A stretch of DNA of 64,000 nt, from NCBI GenBank assembly GCA_963855995.1, contig OY979719.1, positions 7,564,001 to 7,628,000 on the forward strand, read 5' to 3'. The notes under the pieces were generated by a model, which saw only the letters and a program-made list of their open reading frames with translations, made no database searches and was not told the origin of the DNA. Position numbers and translations under genes: made by a program. Each line of letters begins with the position of its first letter. Positions within the stretch are counted from its first letter, which is position 1. Source of the stretch: Muricea muricata (lineage: Eukaryota > Cnidaria > Anthozoa > Malacalcyonacea > Plexauridae). Of this stretch, positions 23,491 to 32,949 are shown piece after piece.

Positions 23491-23942
23491 CGCGTTCCTA
23501 TTAGAGCTCTTACTATTCCCAGCTTTTCTATAGAGTCCTCACGACGAAACAGGAAACATTCCGAAGCAACAGGTCACAAAATATGTAAATAAATGCTCGA
23601 CAAATATTGAAACAATTTCGTGCTCCCTATCGATCTCTCTCAAGTTTAGAACAAACTGACACCTAATAAATGCGCCTCATCCGTTTATATCCTACGGAAA
23701 CTATTTCTATTGGTTGATCAATGTCAACAAAGACAATATTGTCTGTCTATTAGTTGTTGGATTACATTTGACATGATGTGCACATGTTTGCATCGTGCAC
23801 AGCGCGTGATCGCTGATGCATTAGGTTAATGACTGACAATTGCGCACGACGTGAAATTCCGTGCACTTGGACAATCTCCAACAAATGTAAGAACTTTGAA
23901 CAATGTTAGCAGCATTTCTCCATTAACTTTAATTTATAATCC

Positions 23943-24056
23943 GGATATTATAAATTGGCTTTTGCTATCGAAAGGAAAGCTAAAAAAACTTACGAAGTCC
24001 CAAACATTAAAGAGGATATCGTTGTCATTAAAGAAGAAGAAGAAGAAGTTGATTAA
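23943..24056 (+). pseudogene. orphan 3' end of a coding frame (Lys/Glu-rich tail)
   Basis: The frame GYYKLAFAIERKAKKTYEVP, ending IKEEEEEVD and a stop at 24054-24056, looks like genuine coding sequence but has no ATG; a stop lies just upstream in the same frame. An overlapping frame upstream (SISPLTLIYNPDIINWL) may be its continuation after a frameshift. It could be the severed end of the gene starting at 22036 or a separate damaged gene. Confidence 0.35.
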
Positions 24057-24104
24057 ATTTAAAAAGTGGTAAAAAATATTATATTTTTAAAGAAAGAATA
24101 TAAT

Positions 24105-24314
24105 ATGGGTTCGTATGAGGAAATGTTGACCTGTGTTATGCAATCTAGGAGTTACAAAGGAATTACAGCCGTTAAAAACTATAATGTTGTTGTCGCTAAA
24201 AAACCATCAGGTGAAATAATAATTGCAAAAACATTATGTTATGGAAAAATGACCGTTAGCCTTATGTCCAACGGCATAATCCCTTGGCTAAATAGGTACA
24301 ATGTAAGGCATTGA
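24105..24314 (+). CDS. uncharacterised small protein, 69 residues
   Basis: The ATG at 24105 (MGSYEEMLTCVMQSRSYKGI) follows an ATATTATA/TATAATAT inverted repeat (24076-24083 and 24099-24106); the longer frame from 24066 would include that leader and is less likely. The remainder has beta-like segments (NYNVVVAKKPSGEIIIAKTL). No membrane helix or known motif. It sits 42 bases before the RPB5-like gene on the same strand, so the two may be co-expressed. Confidence 0.45.
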   Translation: MGSYEEMLTCVMQSRSYKGITAVKNYNVVVAKKPSGEIIIAKTLCYGKMTVSLMSNGIIPWLNRYNVRH

Positions 24315-24356
24315 TTGTATCATTGTTTGTAAAAGCGGTGGGCAACGCGTACGAGG

Positions 24357-24614
24357 ATGACTGCAGACGAGAATAATGTTCGCATCGAATTTTTTTTGCC
24401 ACAAGAATTAATTTTTGATGTAACGCAGCATATGTTACAACCTAAATTTGAAAAACTTAAAGATGAGGATGCAAATAATTATAACGACCACGGGTCATTG
24501 CTCATAACCGACCCGATTACTAAATGGTATGATTATCAATTAAACGACGTTATAAAAATTACGAAAAAATCAGGGGCTATATATTACAGGGTAGTAAGGT
24601 TGGACCCACAATAA
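24357..24614 (+). CDS. RPB5/RpoH-like RNA polymerase subunit (C-terminal assembly domain)
   Basis: 85 codons, the size of archaeal RpoH and of the conserved C-terminal domain of eukaryotic RPB5. The pattern is followed throughout: an N-terminal strand and helix with PQELIFDVTQHMLQPKF (family: ...V-x-x-H-x-L-x-P...), a linker, then LLITDPITKWYDYQLNDVIK and ITKKSGAIYYRVV. These match the family signature L-x-x-x-DP-[IV]-x-[KR]-[WY]...[GN]-DV-[IV]-x-I-x-[KR]-x-S...-[YI]-YR-[LV]-V. RPB5 binds the largest RNA polymerase subunit near the downstream DNA. In a virus-like element it could let the host polymerase be redirected, or act in a virion transcription complex, but no other polymerase subunit is encoded here. 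The assignment is by motif reading only. Confidence 0.72.
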   Translation: MTADENNVRIEFFLPQELIFDVTQHMLQPKFEKLKDEDANNYNDHGSLLITDPITKWYDYQLNDVIKITKKSGAIYYRVVRLDPQ

Positions 24615-24650
24615 TTAAATTTCTAGCGTACATACACGTTAGAAATTTAA
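24615..24650. terminator. convergent-gene hairpin, 15-bp stem with one G-T type mismatch
   Basis: TTAAATTTCTAGCGT (24615-24629) pairs with ACGTTAGAAATTTAA (24636-24650), starting right after the stop of the RPB5-like gene and covering the end of the convergent gene. Confidence 0.6.
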
Positions 24651-25465
24651 CCATCTTCCACCACACCCGACAACCTTTGCATTTCATTCGTCCAAATGTT
24701 CCTTACATGCATTTGGGACTCATAATGCTCTACCAAATTAGCCCTAAGCCCAAATGCTTGCCCCTCGCATACATTACAATAATATAACTTATGTTGCCTA
24801 TTGTATTCCCGATAAGTTTTTTGATACTCTAAGATGCGTTGCCGGTTTCTTTTGTAATAAGTCCGACCCCATTGGGCGCGTTGTTGGTCTTTGTTTTTCT
24901 TGTAGTACGCTGCGTTATATTCTTTTTTAGCATTTTTGTGGTCCTCGCGGTACGCCGCTTGGTATTTTGCTATTGCCTCTTGGTTCTCCTTACGGTACGC
25001 GACGTCATATTCTTTTTTATGTTCCTTATTTTTCGCACGGTACGCAGCGTGGTATTCTTTTATCGCACCTTTATGTTTTTCGTTGTACGCTTTCTGGGAT
25101 TGTAAAATAGCACCTCTATTCTTCTCATAGTACGCAGCGTGGTATTCTTTTTTAGAAACTTTGTGGCCCCCGCGATATTTTTTTATCGCGTCTTTGTCAT
25201 CGTCACAACATGCCTTTAGACTCCCATCCTGGCCCAGCCATGTACAACCCTTTTGGGTACAATAATACTCTCGACCGTCGTCGAAATCAAGCGGTTCAAA
25301 ATCTCTATTCAAATAAGCTAAAATGAATGCCTTAAACCTATCGCCCTTTTCTAACTTGTAACCAACGTACGCTTCGAGTTCCTCCCACGTCGTCTTACTT
25401 TGAAGCGTTTTTTTAAAATCTATGACGTTTTGTTGGAACTGTTTGTCGGTTGCACTTTGGAACAT
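24647..25465 (-). CDS. tandem Tyr/Lys-repeat protein with C-terminal zinc finger
   Basis: 272 codons. Residues 1-90 are an unrecognised folded part with a CTQKGC...CC cysteine cluster. Residues about 105-225 contain eight imperfect 15-residue helical repeats of the type KKEYHAAYYEKNRGAI, each with conserved Tyr, Ala-Tyr and Asn. The last 45 residues form a zinc finger: CNVCEGQAFGLRANLVEHYE with a second His in SQMHVRN. Comparable Y-x3-N repeats occur in nucleic-acid-associated proteins of large DNA viruses, usually next to nuclease domains. Here no nuclease is present; the finger resembles that of the GIY-YIG protein at 10580. It is the last gene before the right inverted repeat, and a long A-run follows its start on the plus-strand side. 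Confidence 0.65.
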   Translation of the reverse strand: MFQSATDKQFQQNVIDFKKTLQSKTTWEELEAYVGYKLEKGDRFKAFILAYLNRDFEPLDFDDGREYYCTQKGCTWLGQDGSLKACCDDDKDAIKKYRGGHKVSKKEYHAAYYEKNRGAILQSQKAYNEKHKGAIKEYHAAYRAKNKEHKKEYDVAYRKENQEAIAKYQAAYREDHKNAKKEYNAAYYKKNKDQQRAQWGRTYYKRNRQRILEYQKTYREYNRQHKLYYCNVCEGQAFGLRANLVEHYESQMHVRNIWTNEMQRLSGVVEDG

Positions 25466-25562
25466 GGTTTTTGCCTCCCAAAAAAAATGACAAAAATATT
25501 CTCTCGATTTTTTTTGATGACCTAGAAATACTTCATGTTACAACAGGTGAAGTGAACTTACA

Positions 25563-25727
25563 AAATTCCTTAAACATTTTCCTAAGGAATTTTTGCTGAA
25601 TTGACAAAAAATATTTTTTTCGACGCCATCTTGGACTTTTTGATGACGTCAGCATTTTTTAAAATTTATGGCGGGGCCCCAGCAGGATTTGGTGGGAAGT
25701 GACCTGGAGTGGCGTACATATACTACT
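25563..25727. repeat. Polinton right terminal inverted repeat
   Basis: Reverse complement begins AGTAGTATATGTACGCCACT and follows the left repeat closely; the main differences are the C-run (longer on the left), a few substitutions in the A/T runs and the internal duplication present only on the left. Ends CT at 25727, followed by AGATTT. Confidence 0.9.
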
Positions 25728-25875
25728 AGATTTGGCTTCCAATACCTCTACCGCTACCTTAATCTTTCTTTCAGCCAATCAGATGCGCGGACCTACCCGG
25801 GTAACCAATCAAATTGTTTAAAAATCGGGAAAAGGTAGCGGTCGTGGTAGAGGAAGTCAAATCTGAACCTCTCTG
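25728..25875. mobile_element. right part of the MITE split by the Polinton
   Basis: Begins with the duplicated AGATTT, then GGCTTCCAATACCTCTACCG, whose inverse, CGGTCGTGGTAGAGGAAGTC, lies at 25839-25858, followed by AAATCTGAACCTCTC. Joined to 4869-4883 it forms a non-coding element of about 160 bp with terminal inverted repeats of about 40 bp. It interrupts the hAT transposase gene. Confidence 0.7.
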
Positions 25876-25877
25876 AT

Positions 25878-27270
25878 ATTGCTTGAGCGACAGACCTACA
25901 AGCGTCCTGGGCATTGAGGTCATGACCCTGTAACACTTTGGAGACTTCTTCAGTAGCACTAAACACCAAATATGATAAAGAAAGTCCGAATAATGTTTCA
26001 AACATCTCCATTAAAAGCACTATGTCCAGACGCATGCGTCGCTGAATCTCCAGATTCGTTACTCACTTGTTCCATTCCTGTGCAGTTCTTTAAGATGGAG
26101 TTAATCGCACCTGTTCGAACAGTCCATCGGGTTGAACAGAATGGCTTTAGCCCCGGCACGTCCACATTAAACTCTTCTTGAAGATTGGAGATTCCAAGGC
26201 GCTTGGGTGATGCACGTGTTATGGTAGCCACGCCTGAGGTAAGACTAAGAGCATTCTTTACAGCTAAGCACTGGGGACTACAGTTTTCAAACACAGATTG
26301 AGATTGTGGGCCAAGCAGTGAACGAAGAGTGCTAAGGGTTGCTCGTTTTGGATACACTTGGCAACGCCCTTAATTGATCAGGCCATATTTGCAGCTCTGT
26401 CATGCCTGTCCACGGCATTGGGTCAATGGAAGAATGTTAATTGTTCAGCAGTAGTGCTCTCTACATCAACCATTCCAATGAGATCATCAAAAATGTTGTA
26501 TCCAAGGTCCACCCAGCGTAATGATATTGCAAACTGTTCAGCACCACTTAGGTCTCTGATTTCATCTGCAATTATTGAATTCTGCAGCACGAACTTCTGC
26601 AAGTAGTTTTCTCAACAACTGCATGTACATTAATTCAACCAATTCATTTACGATGTCATGTGATCTATAGTCTCCTTTCTTTAGCCAAGCCTCCAGGCCA
26701 GGAACATCTTCACCTCGACATCTAAGAACTTGATAAAGATTTCCTTCTTTTTCCTTATGTCCGCGAATGGCTGATCCTTGTCTTAAAAGTAATTTAAGAG
26801 ATGATCACAGCTTCATGAGCATTGTTCGGTGCTCAGCTTGTTCTTTGCGAAGACTTGCTGAAAGAAGCGATACTACTGAACCTTTTAATGAAGTTTGATG
26901 GGAAAGTAGCGCCTTCCTGTGCAAAAAGCTACCCTCATACCCACGAAATTTCTGCAAAGCATTTTTCCAATTATCAAATCCGTCCTCAGCAAAAGCAAAA
27001 GCAGTAGCAGTGGCACGTTCAGTTTTTTTCAGTGATGATGAAGCTTTTCGACAGTTGTAACAGAATACTTTGCCCCTTATCGTGCAAAATGATAACCAGC
27101 TGTATTCTTTAAACCAGTTTGGAGAGAATGACCGATTTTGCTGTCCTTGCCTTTTACTAGTTGAGAGAACAGCAACATCAGGGTGGTGTGGATGTTTGAG
27201 ATCATTTTTGCAACACTCAAATGTGCAATCCTGTTCACTGACACAACATCTTTCTTAGCCCCCCCCCCCC
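25878..27270 (-). pseudogene. hAT transposase, N-terminal and central part
   Basis: Minus-strand pieces in alternating frames encode a TTF-type zinc finger region near 26930-27070 (FCYNCRKASSS in the appropriate frame), then VFENCSPQCLAVKNALSLTS and PKRLGISNLQEEFNVDVPGL with FCSTRWTVR (26000-26350), the RNase-H-like core. It ends with LLMEMFETLFGLSLSYLVFS and ATEEVSKVLQGHDLNAQDAC before the MITE. The pattern is that of ZMYM1-like hAT transposases. Several frame changes show decay. The C-terminal remainder is at 4148-4866. Confidence 0.78.
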
Positions 27271-27362
27271 CCATTTCACACGTTTTTGAAGTTCGGGGTA
27301 GGCTTCAGCCCCCCCCCCTCCCTAGCCCTCCTAGCCCCCCCCCCCCGGTTCCGCCGCCTATG
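27240..27362. repeat. C-run region and candidate hAT terminus
   Basis: Three long C runs separated by short unique sequence, ending GGTTCCGCCGCCTATG. The reverse complement (CATAGGCGGCGGAACC then G run) resembles the G-run sequence at about 3385-3430 (AAGCGGCGGAAG), making these candidate ends of one hAT element. The possible 8-bp duplication (GTTAATCA vs TGTAGTCA) is too diverged to prove it. Confidence 0.35.
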
Positions 27363-27659
27363 TAGTCAATACTGTATACAAATAATGACTGTTTATGAGC
27401 ACAATGGTAAGAATATTTTCATGAGGTGAAACGTGGAATATTCCAACCGAATATTGTATAATGTGGTCAAGTTAGATTTCATTAAAAGTTGTTCATAAGT
27501 AGATTTCCAGTCACAAAAGACTGCTCTTTGACCTCTTTCGTTCATTCGCTCAAGTTTTTTTCCTATCACTGGACTTTAAAAAATGCCAGACAATTCTACC
27601 GTCATTAAAGTATGGCATAAATGCTGCCTTGTAAATATGCTGTTTTATTTTCGTGGGTA
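27363..27659. other. non-coding, no feature recognised
   Basis: No gene. TCGTGAAAATATTCTTACCA at about 28171-28190 is close to the reverse complement of TGGTAAGAATATTTTCATGA here (27404-27423), so both ends of an unidentified repeat of about 790 bp may be represented, enclosing the RT fragment at 27660-27986. Confidence 0.3.
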
Positions 27660-27986
27660 TTAATTTTCTCTCGTGAAGAATCTGATTCTCTTGCTGGTAT
27701 TCCTACAAATATATGACACATGATCTGAAAAGTTCAATTCTTTATCCAAGGTTACTCCAAGAAGCTTCATCTGGGCTAATACTTGATTATCAATGTCTGC
27801 CTTTGTGATATCACTTTTACCTTTAGTCATCATCATAACCTGATATGTACTAAGGTTTCCTTCTAGATAGCTGCTCTCACTCGTAATCTTGCCATTTTTC
27901 TCTAAGACCTTTGCTGTGCCCTCGATTGTCTCATTTGAAAAATAAAGCTGATGGTCATCTGCATACATTGATTGTTGCAAAATCAA
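27660..27986 (-). pseudogene. non-LTR retrotransposon reverse transcriptase fragment
   Basis: 109 codons open on the minus strand. It contains MYADDHQLYFSN, the YADD catalytic box of the RT palm, and later LLGVTLDKELNFSDHVSYIC, the conserved segment after the palm in Jockey/CR1-type elements. Truncated at both ends, opposite in orientation to the fragments at 28743-32885. Confidence 0.75.
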
Positions 27987-28742
27987 ATTCTCATAAAACA
28001 GATCGTTTTAATAAATTTTGCACAGAACTGATCTCAATTCTCAAAGAGGAACATTCTGGACAACCAGAATTTAATGAGTTGCTTTATAAAACAAATAATG
28101 AATGTTTTCAATGGTAGGAATATTTTCATTCGGCTATCGTCTCGTTGAATGGAACATTCCATCTTTCACCTCGTGAAAATATTCTTACCATTGCACGAAT
28201 AATTTCATTATTCATTATTATTTTAATACATTATTTGTGGAATAGTAACCGGCAAATCTTTCTCAACCTCAGATGTCTTAACAATGATAGTAAATGTTTA
28301 GCGCAGTGACAGCAAAGTCATTTTAATCTATTAACTGTAGATATGTTTCAAACATCGGTCTTCCTGGTAATCGGAACTGCCGCATGTCAGTAGAAAAAGT
28401 TGAAAAATTACTTCAGTCACATAATTCTTTCAGTATAGTCTTAAATATTTCTAAAATTCTCACTTGGACGGATTGTCGGGGGAGGGAAAATGCGTTTTTT
28501 TATATTGGAAGACGTCGGGAGGGAATGTTCAGGCTAAATTTGTCAGCAATTTATTATTTTTTTTAATGTTTTATCAGCAGTTGAAGACATTTAAAACGCT
28601 TGGGGTTTGTATGACTCTATAAGCAACTAGAAATTGATGACAAAAATTTAGTTGTCTGATTGATTGTATTATAGACTGCATTGCAATATTAAATAGGCTG
28701 CGTTAAACCATTGTCCGGTAAATATGACGAAATTCTCACGCC
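27987..28742. other. non-coding, repeat-derived
   Basis: No exon supported. Contains an AT-rich stretch with ATTATTCATTATTATTTTAA and the second arm of the repeat mentioned for 27404-27423 (about 28115-28190). Confidence 0.3.
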
Positions 28743-29160
28743 TTGAAAAAAGACATTTATATCCTTAGTGATTTGAATTGTAATGTCATTAACAGCAGCG
28801 ATAGCGGTGCTATGGCTCTGTTAGACTGTTCGTCGTTTAACCTCAAACAATTAAACAAACCGACAAGGATAACTGAATCATCTAAAACTTTGATGGATGT
28901 TGTTTTGGTCACAAACAAAAGAATGGTTAAGAACGCCGGCGTGACACCGGTCGCTATCAGTGATCATTATTTGGCGTATATAACAATCAATTTCAAGAAA
29001 ATTTTCGCGAAACCAGTTTAAATATATCGCAGTTATAACCACTATGACGCCGATTCGTTCGTACAGGATATTTTTGACGTTCTCAGTGCACTTAAGTCAT
29101 GGCTCCAGCTCATTTTAGCAAAATATGACATAAATGGCAATTACTCATCATATATTAAAG
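28743..29160 (+). pseudogene. non-LTR retrotransposon endonuclease fragment
   Basis: DIYILSDLNCNV followed by LNKPTRITESSKTLMDVVLV and GVTPVAISDHYLAYITINFK is the C-terminal half of an APE-type endonuclease domain (catalytic D and SDHxx motifs). Further codons in another frame (HYDADSFVQDIF) continue to about 29160, after which it is interrupted. The RT part resumes at about 31236. Confidence 0.7.
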
Positions 29161-30144
29161 CAACCTCCACCAAACTTGCTATAATAATAGTTAGGCTTAG
29201 TGTTAACAAACTGCAACATTTTGTTGCTATGGAAACAGTCACGTGACCATAACATCCTTGATATTGTGTTACTTATCTTTGCGGACTTGGGAGATGGGTC
29301 TGGGAATAATGTTAGCATTAGAAATTATATGCTTTAGAAAGCACGTATATTCAAGTTTATCAGTCTAACTGGAATGTGTGTCCTGAATGTATAGTTTAGG
29401 ACAAAGAAAGAATTGTTTTAAAAATTGATGTATTTTTTCATTTCTACTTCAATTTTTTTTTTATGTTTTCGGCACAGAGGACACACATTCCGGTTAGTTC
29501 CCCCAAAATGGGTGGGAAACGAACTTATTTTCATAGTCACTGAGAGCTGGTATTTGATACAGGGTAGTCTCCCGAGGCAATTTTTTCTGACTTTTGACAG
29601 CTTTATGGCTGTATGGGAATTATTTTACTCATTTTTTCCCAGATGAGGTGACATAACACACTTCTTGTGCCATCTAGCAACAACTTTGTTACTGCATAAA
29701 CATTTTTTCCCCAAAAAAGGACCGCATGCAGGGCTAAATTCACTACGATAAAAGAATTAATTTAGCTTTTAAGTCATTAGTTTTTCCGCCATTTTGAATT
29801 TTGAATTTTCTTGTTTCCATGGAAACAGTTAGTCAAGCAAAAAATCTTGGCGAAAACGGCAAAATTTTATCGATTTTGCTTTTAAAGTTCGTTTTTAAAA
29901 GTTAAAATATAATCTTTTCAACTTCTTTTGTTTCATGTGAGAAAAATATACAAGAAAACATTCAAGTTTTGTCATGTATAAATGTAATTAAGGAAGGCAA
30001 TAAAATTGTTTTTGTATATCTGCAAATATTGTTCAAAACGTTAAATATAATTCATTTATCGTGTAGATGACTCTTTTAACTCCACCTTACCTTTGTCTTA
30101 TTAAAGTAAAAACTGTTCTACTGTGTGACCTAGTTCACTAGTTG
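29161..30144. other. inserted non-coding sequence
   Basis: No gene. CTAACTGGAATGTGTGTCCT (29367-29386) and its near inverse at 29477-29496 suggest another small foldback repeat. The rest is unclassified. Confidence 0.3.
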
Positions 30145-30152
30145 CTCGTAGC

Positions 30153-31080
30153 CAGTGAACTCTAATACAACTGGAACGATAACTCCTATGTTTTCGTCCT
30201 ATGATTGGATGAAGCCAAATTTGAAGCAAAAGGCGGGAACCGCGCAGGGAAATGGCTTGTTCGAAAGGACTGGGGAAAGTTACGAGGAGTGAAAAGTTTG
30301 TTTTTAAGCGAAAATATGCTTGAAAAATGAGAATTTTTATCGCAAGACTTCAATTTTAAAGATTCGATCCTGGTTTTCTGGATAGTCCTGACTGTTCTAC
30401 ACTTGGTTACGGAAAAAATTGAGGGCTATCAGTTTTTTACTCTGGAAAATGACGAAAGTTTCAACGTGCCGAAGCAAACTACGAAGCAAACTACGCTCTT
30501 CAACTCAAGAATATATTGCTTTAAAACATGTCAACTCTTCCAAAACTTATCTTGTGCTAAATTCCAGGTATCATTGTTTATTTTGAGCTTTTGGTCTTTG
30601 CTGTAGCCCTTCTAAAACGTGAGTAAATCGAGGTTTTCAAAGTGGTGTATTTGTATGGTTGATTTAAAAATACGTACAAAACTAACATTTTTCGTCAGAT
30701 AGCATTAGTTTTAAAGCTTTAAACTTCGGTTACGGATAGTTCTTGGCAGCCTCTTCCATCTAACTGTTAAAACTCGAGAGGTAACAGTTGTTTAAAAAAG
30801 ATATTTCGTGACAAAGTTTTCGCCGAAACTGTTTTTCTTTTTTAGCAGTCAAAAAATATTTTAAAACCTTACTGGACGTCCTAGAAAGTTGAGGTACATG
30901 AAATTTCAATCTATCGAGAAAATATTCAGCACCTAACTGGCTCTAAAACACGAAGTTAAAGGGTCGAAAAGAGCTTTTGAAAATAGGTCATATTTTCGCG
31001 GCGTGACGTACATGGCGGCCTTCAATTTGGCTTCAAAGATGGCGGCCAAGTTATCGTTCCAGTTGTATTAGAGTTCACTG
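30153..31080. mobile_element. non-autonomous hAT element, 928 bp
   Basis: Both ends carry the inverted repeat CAGTGAACTCTAATACAACT then GGAACGATAAC (about 31 bp), and an exact 8-bp direct repeat CTCGTAGC flanks it at 30145-30152 and 31081-31088. No transposase frame inside. It is inserted within the broken non-LTR retrotransposon. Confidence 0.9.
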
Positions 31081-31235
31081 CTCGTAGCTAACACTTGTTA
31101 GTATCCACGCGAAATCCACGTGAAATCCACGCGAATTCACGAAACTTCGGAACCCACGTTGCAGGGGGTAAAATTCGTTTTTAAAGCCAGGACTTAAGTT
31201 CACTGAGTTCCGTGGGCAGTTGTAGATGATCTTGA

Positions 31236-32885
31236 TGATATTGAGGACAGACTGAATGCCTTTCATATGCTTTTCAACCCAATTCTTGACAAGCATGCCG
31301 CTATTAAACGTGTTAAGCTGAGGACCCGTCCTAGCCCCTTCGTAACAGATGAGATAAAGTTATTAATGCAAACTAGGGATGAGTGGCGTAGACTGGCCGA
31401 GAAAACCAATAATTCCAATATATAATAATTCTGGTCAACATATAGATTGTTAAAGTGCGTAGAAAAGTGAGAGTTGAGAGAGACTGAGGAGTATGTTACG
31501 AAACAAATAAGGGAAAAGGCTAATGATTTGGGCTGTTTATGGAAAGTCATTAGCTCATGCCTTCCAAAGAAAGCAGCTGGCGTGAAACGTTTGTGAAAGA
31601 TAAAACGGTTATTGCTAATGATTTTAACAAATTCTTCTGCTCTGTTGAACAAATCACAGTGGGAGAAATTCATACAACGATAAACATGAACAATTCTCCT
31701 AAGCAACCAATTTAGAAATTTAGAAAGGTCACGCAAGAGGACGTCGAACAGATAATCACTAAAATGCCTTTAGGAAAAGCTCCAAGACCAGACAAAATCT
31801 CCTTAAAAGTAATCAAAGACTGTCTTCCAGTAAGTTTAAAACCATTAACCTCTATCATAAATGCATCTTTTACCAGTCAAGTTTACCCAAGCTTGTGGAA
31901 AAAGGCAGAGATTGTACCAAAAGCTAGTAACATCGATTATCATCAACAAGCTGAAAACAATCGACCAATGTCATTGCTACCTATATTGTCCAAAGTTTGC
32001 AAGAAAGTGGTTGCCAATCAATTTATACCTTACCTTTTTCACACAATCGTCTTACAGCAAATCGGACTGGAAATAAACAGCATAACTGAATATAACTGAT
32101 GTGATTTTAAAGGCCATGAACAACAAGCAATTAACTGCTGTTGTTCTTCTCGAAATTCACGTCGATAGTGCTATCCACTGAATAGTGATTTTTTTATCCT
32201 GTCTTAAAAATTCTTTTAAATGCAATAAAACTTAATATACTTTAGCAAAATTATAAGTTCCCTCTTCAACTTTAAAATGCTAAACACTAGATTTGACCAT
32301 TCCAGTAAATCAACAATTTTAGGACGTTTGAAAAAGTTGCTATCCGGTGGATAACTTTATCCACCCTTCGTACAACCGGCCCCAGATTAGTAAACTTAAG
32401 GATGTAGGGGGTCTAATACTCCATTACAATGGTTCAGGAGCTACTTGACAAATAGATGCCAATCAGTCCGCATGTGACAAATAGGGTACCACAAGAAAGC
32501 ATACACTTGGGCCCTTAACATCAGTACCACAGCACTGTCCAGCTGACTGCTACGTAGATGATACAGGATTAGCTAACGATTTTTGTCTCTCACTGCTGGA
32601 AAACTACTTATCCCTGGAGGTGCAATAATATGCCTGTGACTAACATATTGCCGTAACCTAAATTTCAACGACCACATTGTGAAGGTGACAGCTTTGTGCA
32701 CGTCAACTCTAGGAGTTAAGCATGTTTTTAATTCAGAATTACTCACTATTTTTATTAATGCATTAGTGTTCAGCAAGCTGTTTTATTACTCCTCTGTTTG
32801 GTTGTCAATCTCCGGGAAAAATATCAAGAAACTCCAATGTATCCAGAACTTTGCCGCACGTATCATCAGCGGCCATAGTAGCTAA
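31236..32885 (+). pseudogene. non-LTR (CR1/L2-like) reverse transcriptase, degenerate
   Basis: Plus-strand pieces in several frames: DIEDRLNAFHMLFNPILDKH then AAIKRVKLRTRPSPFVTDEI (linker before RT), MPLGKAPRPDKISLKVIKDC and LYPSLWKK-type sequence with AENNRPMSLLPILSKVCKKV (RT fingers/palm, 31764-32099), and LFYYSSVWLSISGKNIKKLQ with CIQNFAARIISG (C-terminal thumb, to 32885). Together with 28743-29160 it represents one old element in the plus orientation. Confidence 0.75.
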
Positions 32886-32949
32886 TACATACTTTCACTT
32901 CTTCTGATACTCGGTGGTTGTCGAACATTGCAGTCGAACAAATCGTTTA

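Larger units (their letters stand above)
22177..23942. mobile_element. foreign insertion or expanded non-coding block inside the Polinton
   Basis: About 1.77 kb without any Polinton-style gene, in an element where all other gaps are under 130 bp apart from the terminal regions. The first part (22291-22820) is highly structured; the middle (23200-23500) is GC-richer and looks like a small spliced host gene on the minus strand; the rest shows nothing recognisable. No clear terminal repeats or target duplication could be fixed, so the mechanism is open. Confidence 0.45.
4884..25727. mobile_element. Polinton/Maverick (adintovirus-like) element, 20,844 bp
   Basis: Bounded by long terminal inverted repeats beginning AG and ending CT, with a perfect 6-bp duplication AGATTT. 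It encodes protein-primed PolB, a chromodomain integrase, penton, major capsid protein, packaging ATPase and a fibre-like protein, so it can be read as an integrated virus as well as a transposon. Most genes are intact, but PolB has two frameshifts, the capsid gene one, and one gene lacks an ATG. The identity of the two ends and the perfect target duplication suggest a fairly recent insertion. Confidence 0.95.

Noticed and set aside
4884-25727. Bacterial or phage origin because of compact operon-like genes
   Set aside because: No Shine-Dalgarno pattern at starts, genes are preceded by A-rich TATA-like leaders, and the gene set, inverted repeats and 6-bp duplication are those of a eukaryotic Polinton inserted in host transposon DNA.
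25972-27365. Several plus-strand frames right of the Polinton
   Set aside because: They are antisense to the decayed hAT transposase or run through C-runs (Pro-rich translations).
29425-29646. 73-codon frame with aromatic residues
   Set aside because: Lies in an unclassified inserted repeat; no motif or splice sites supporting it.
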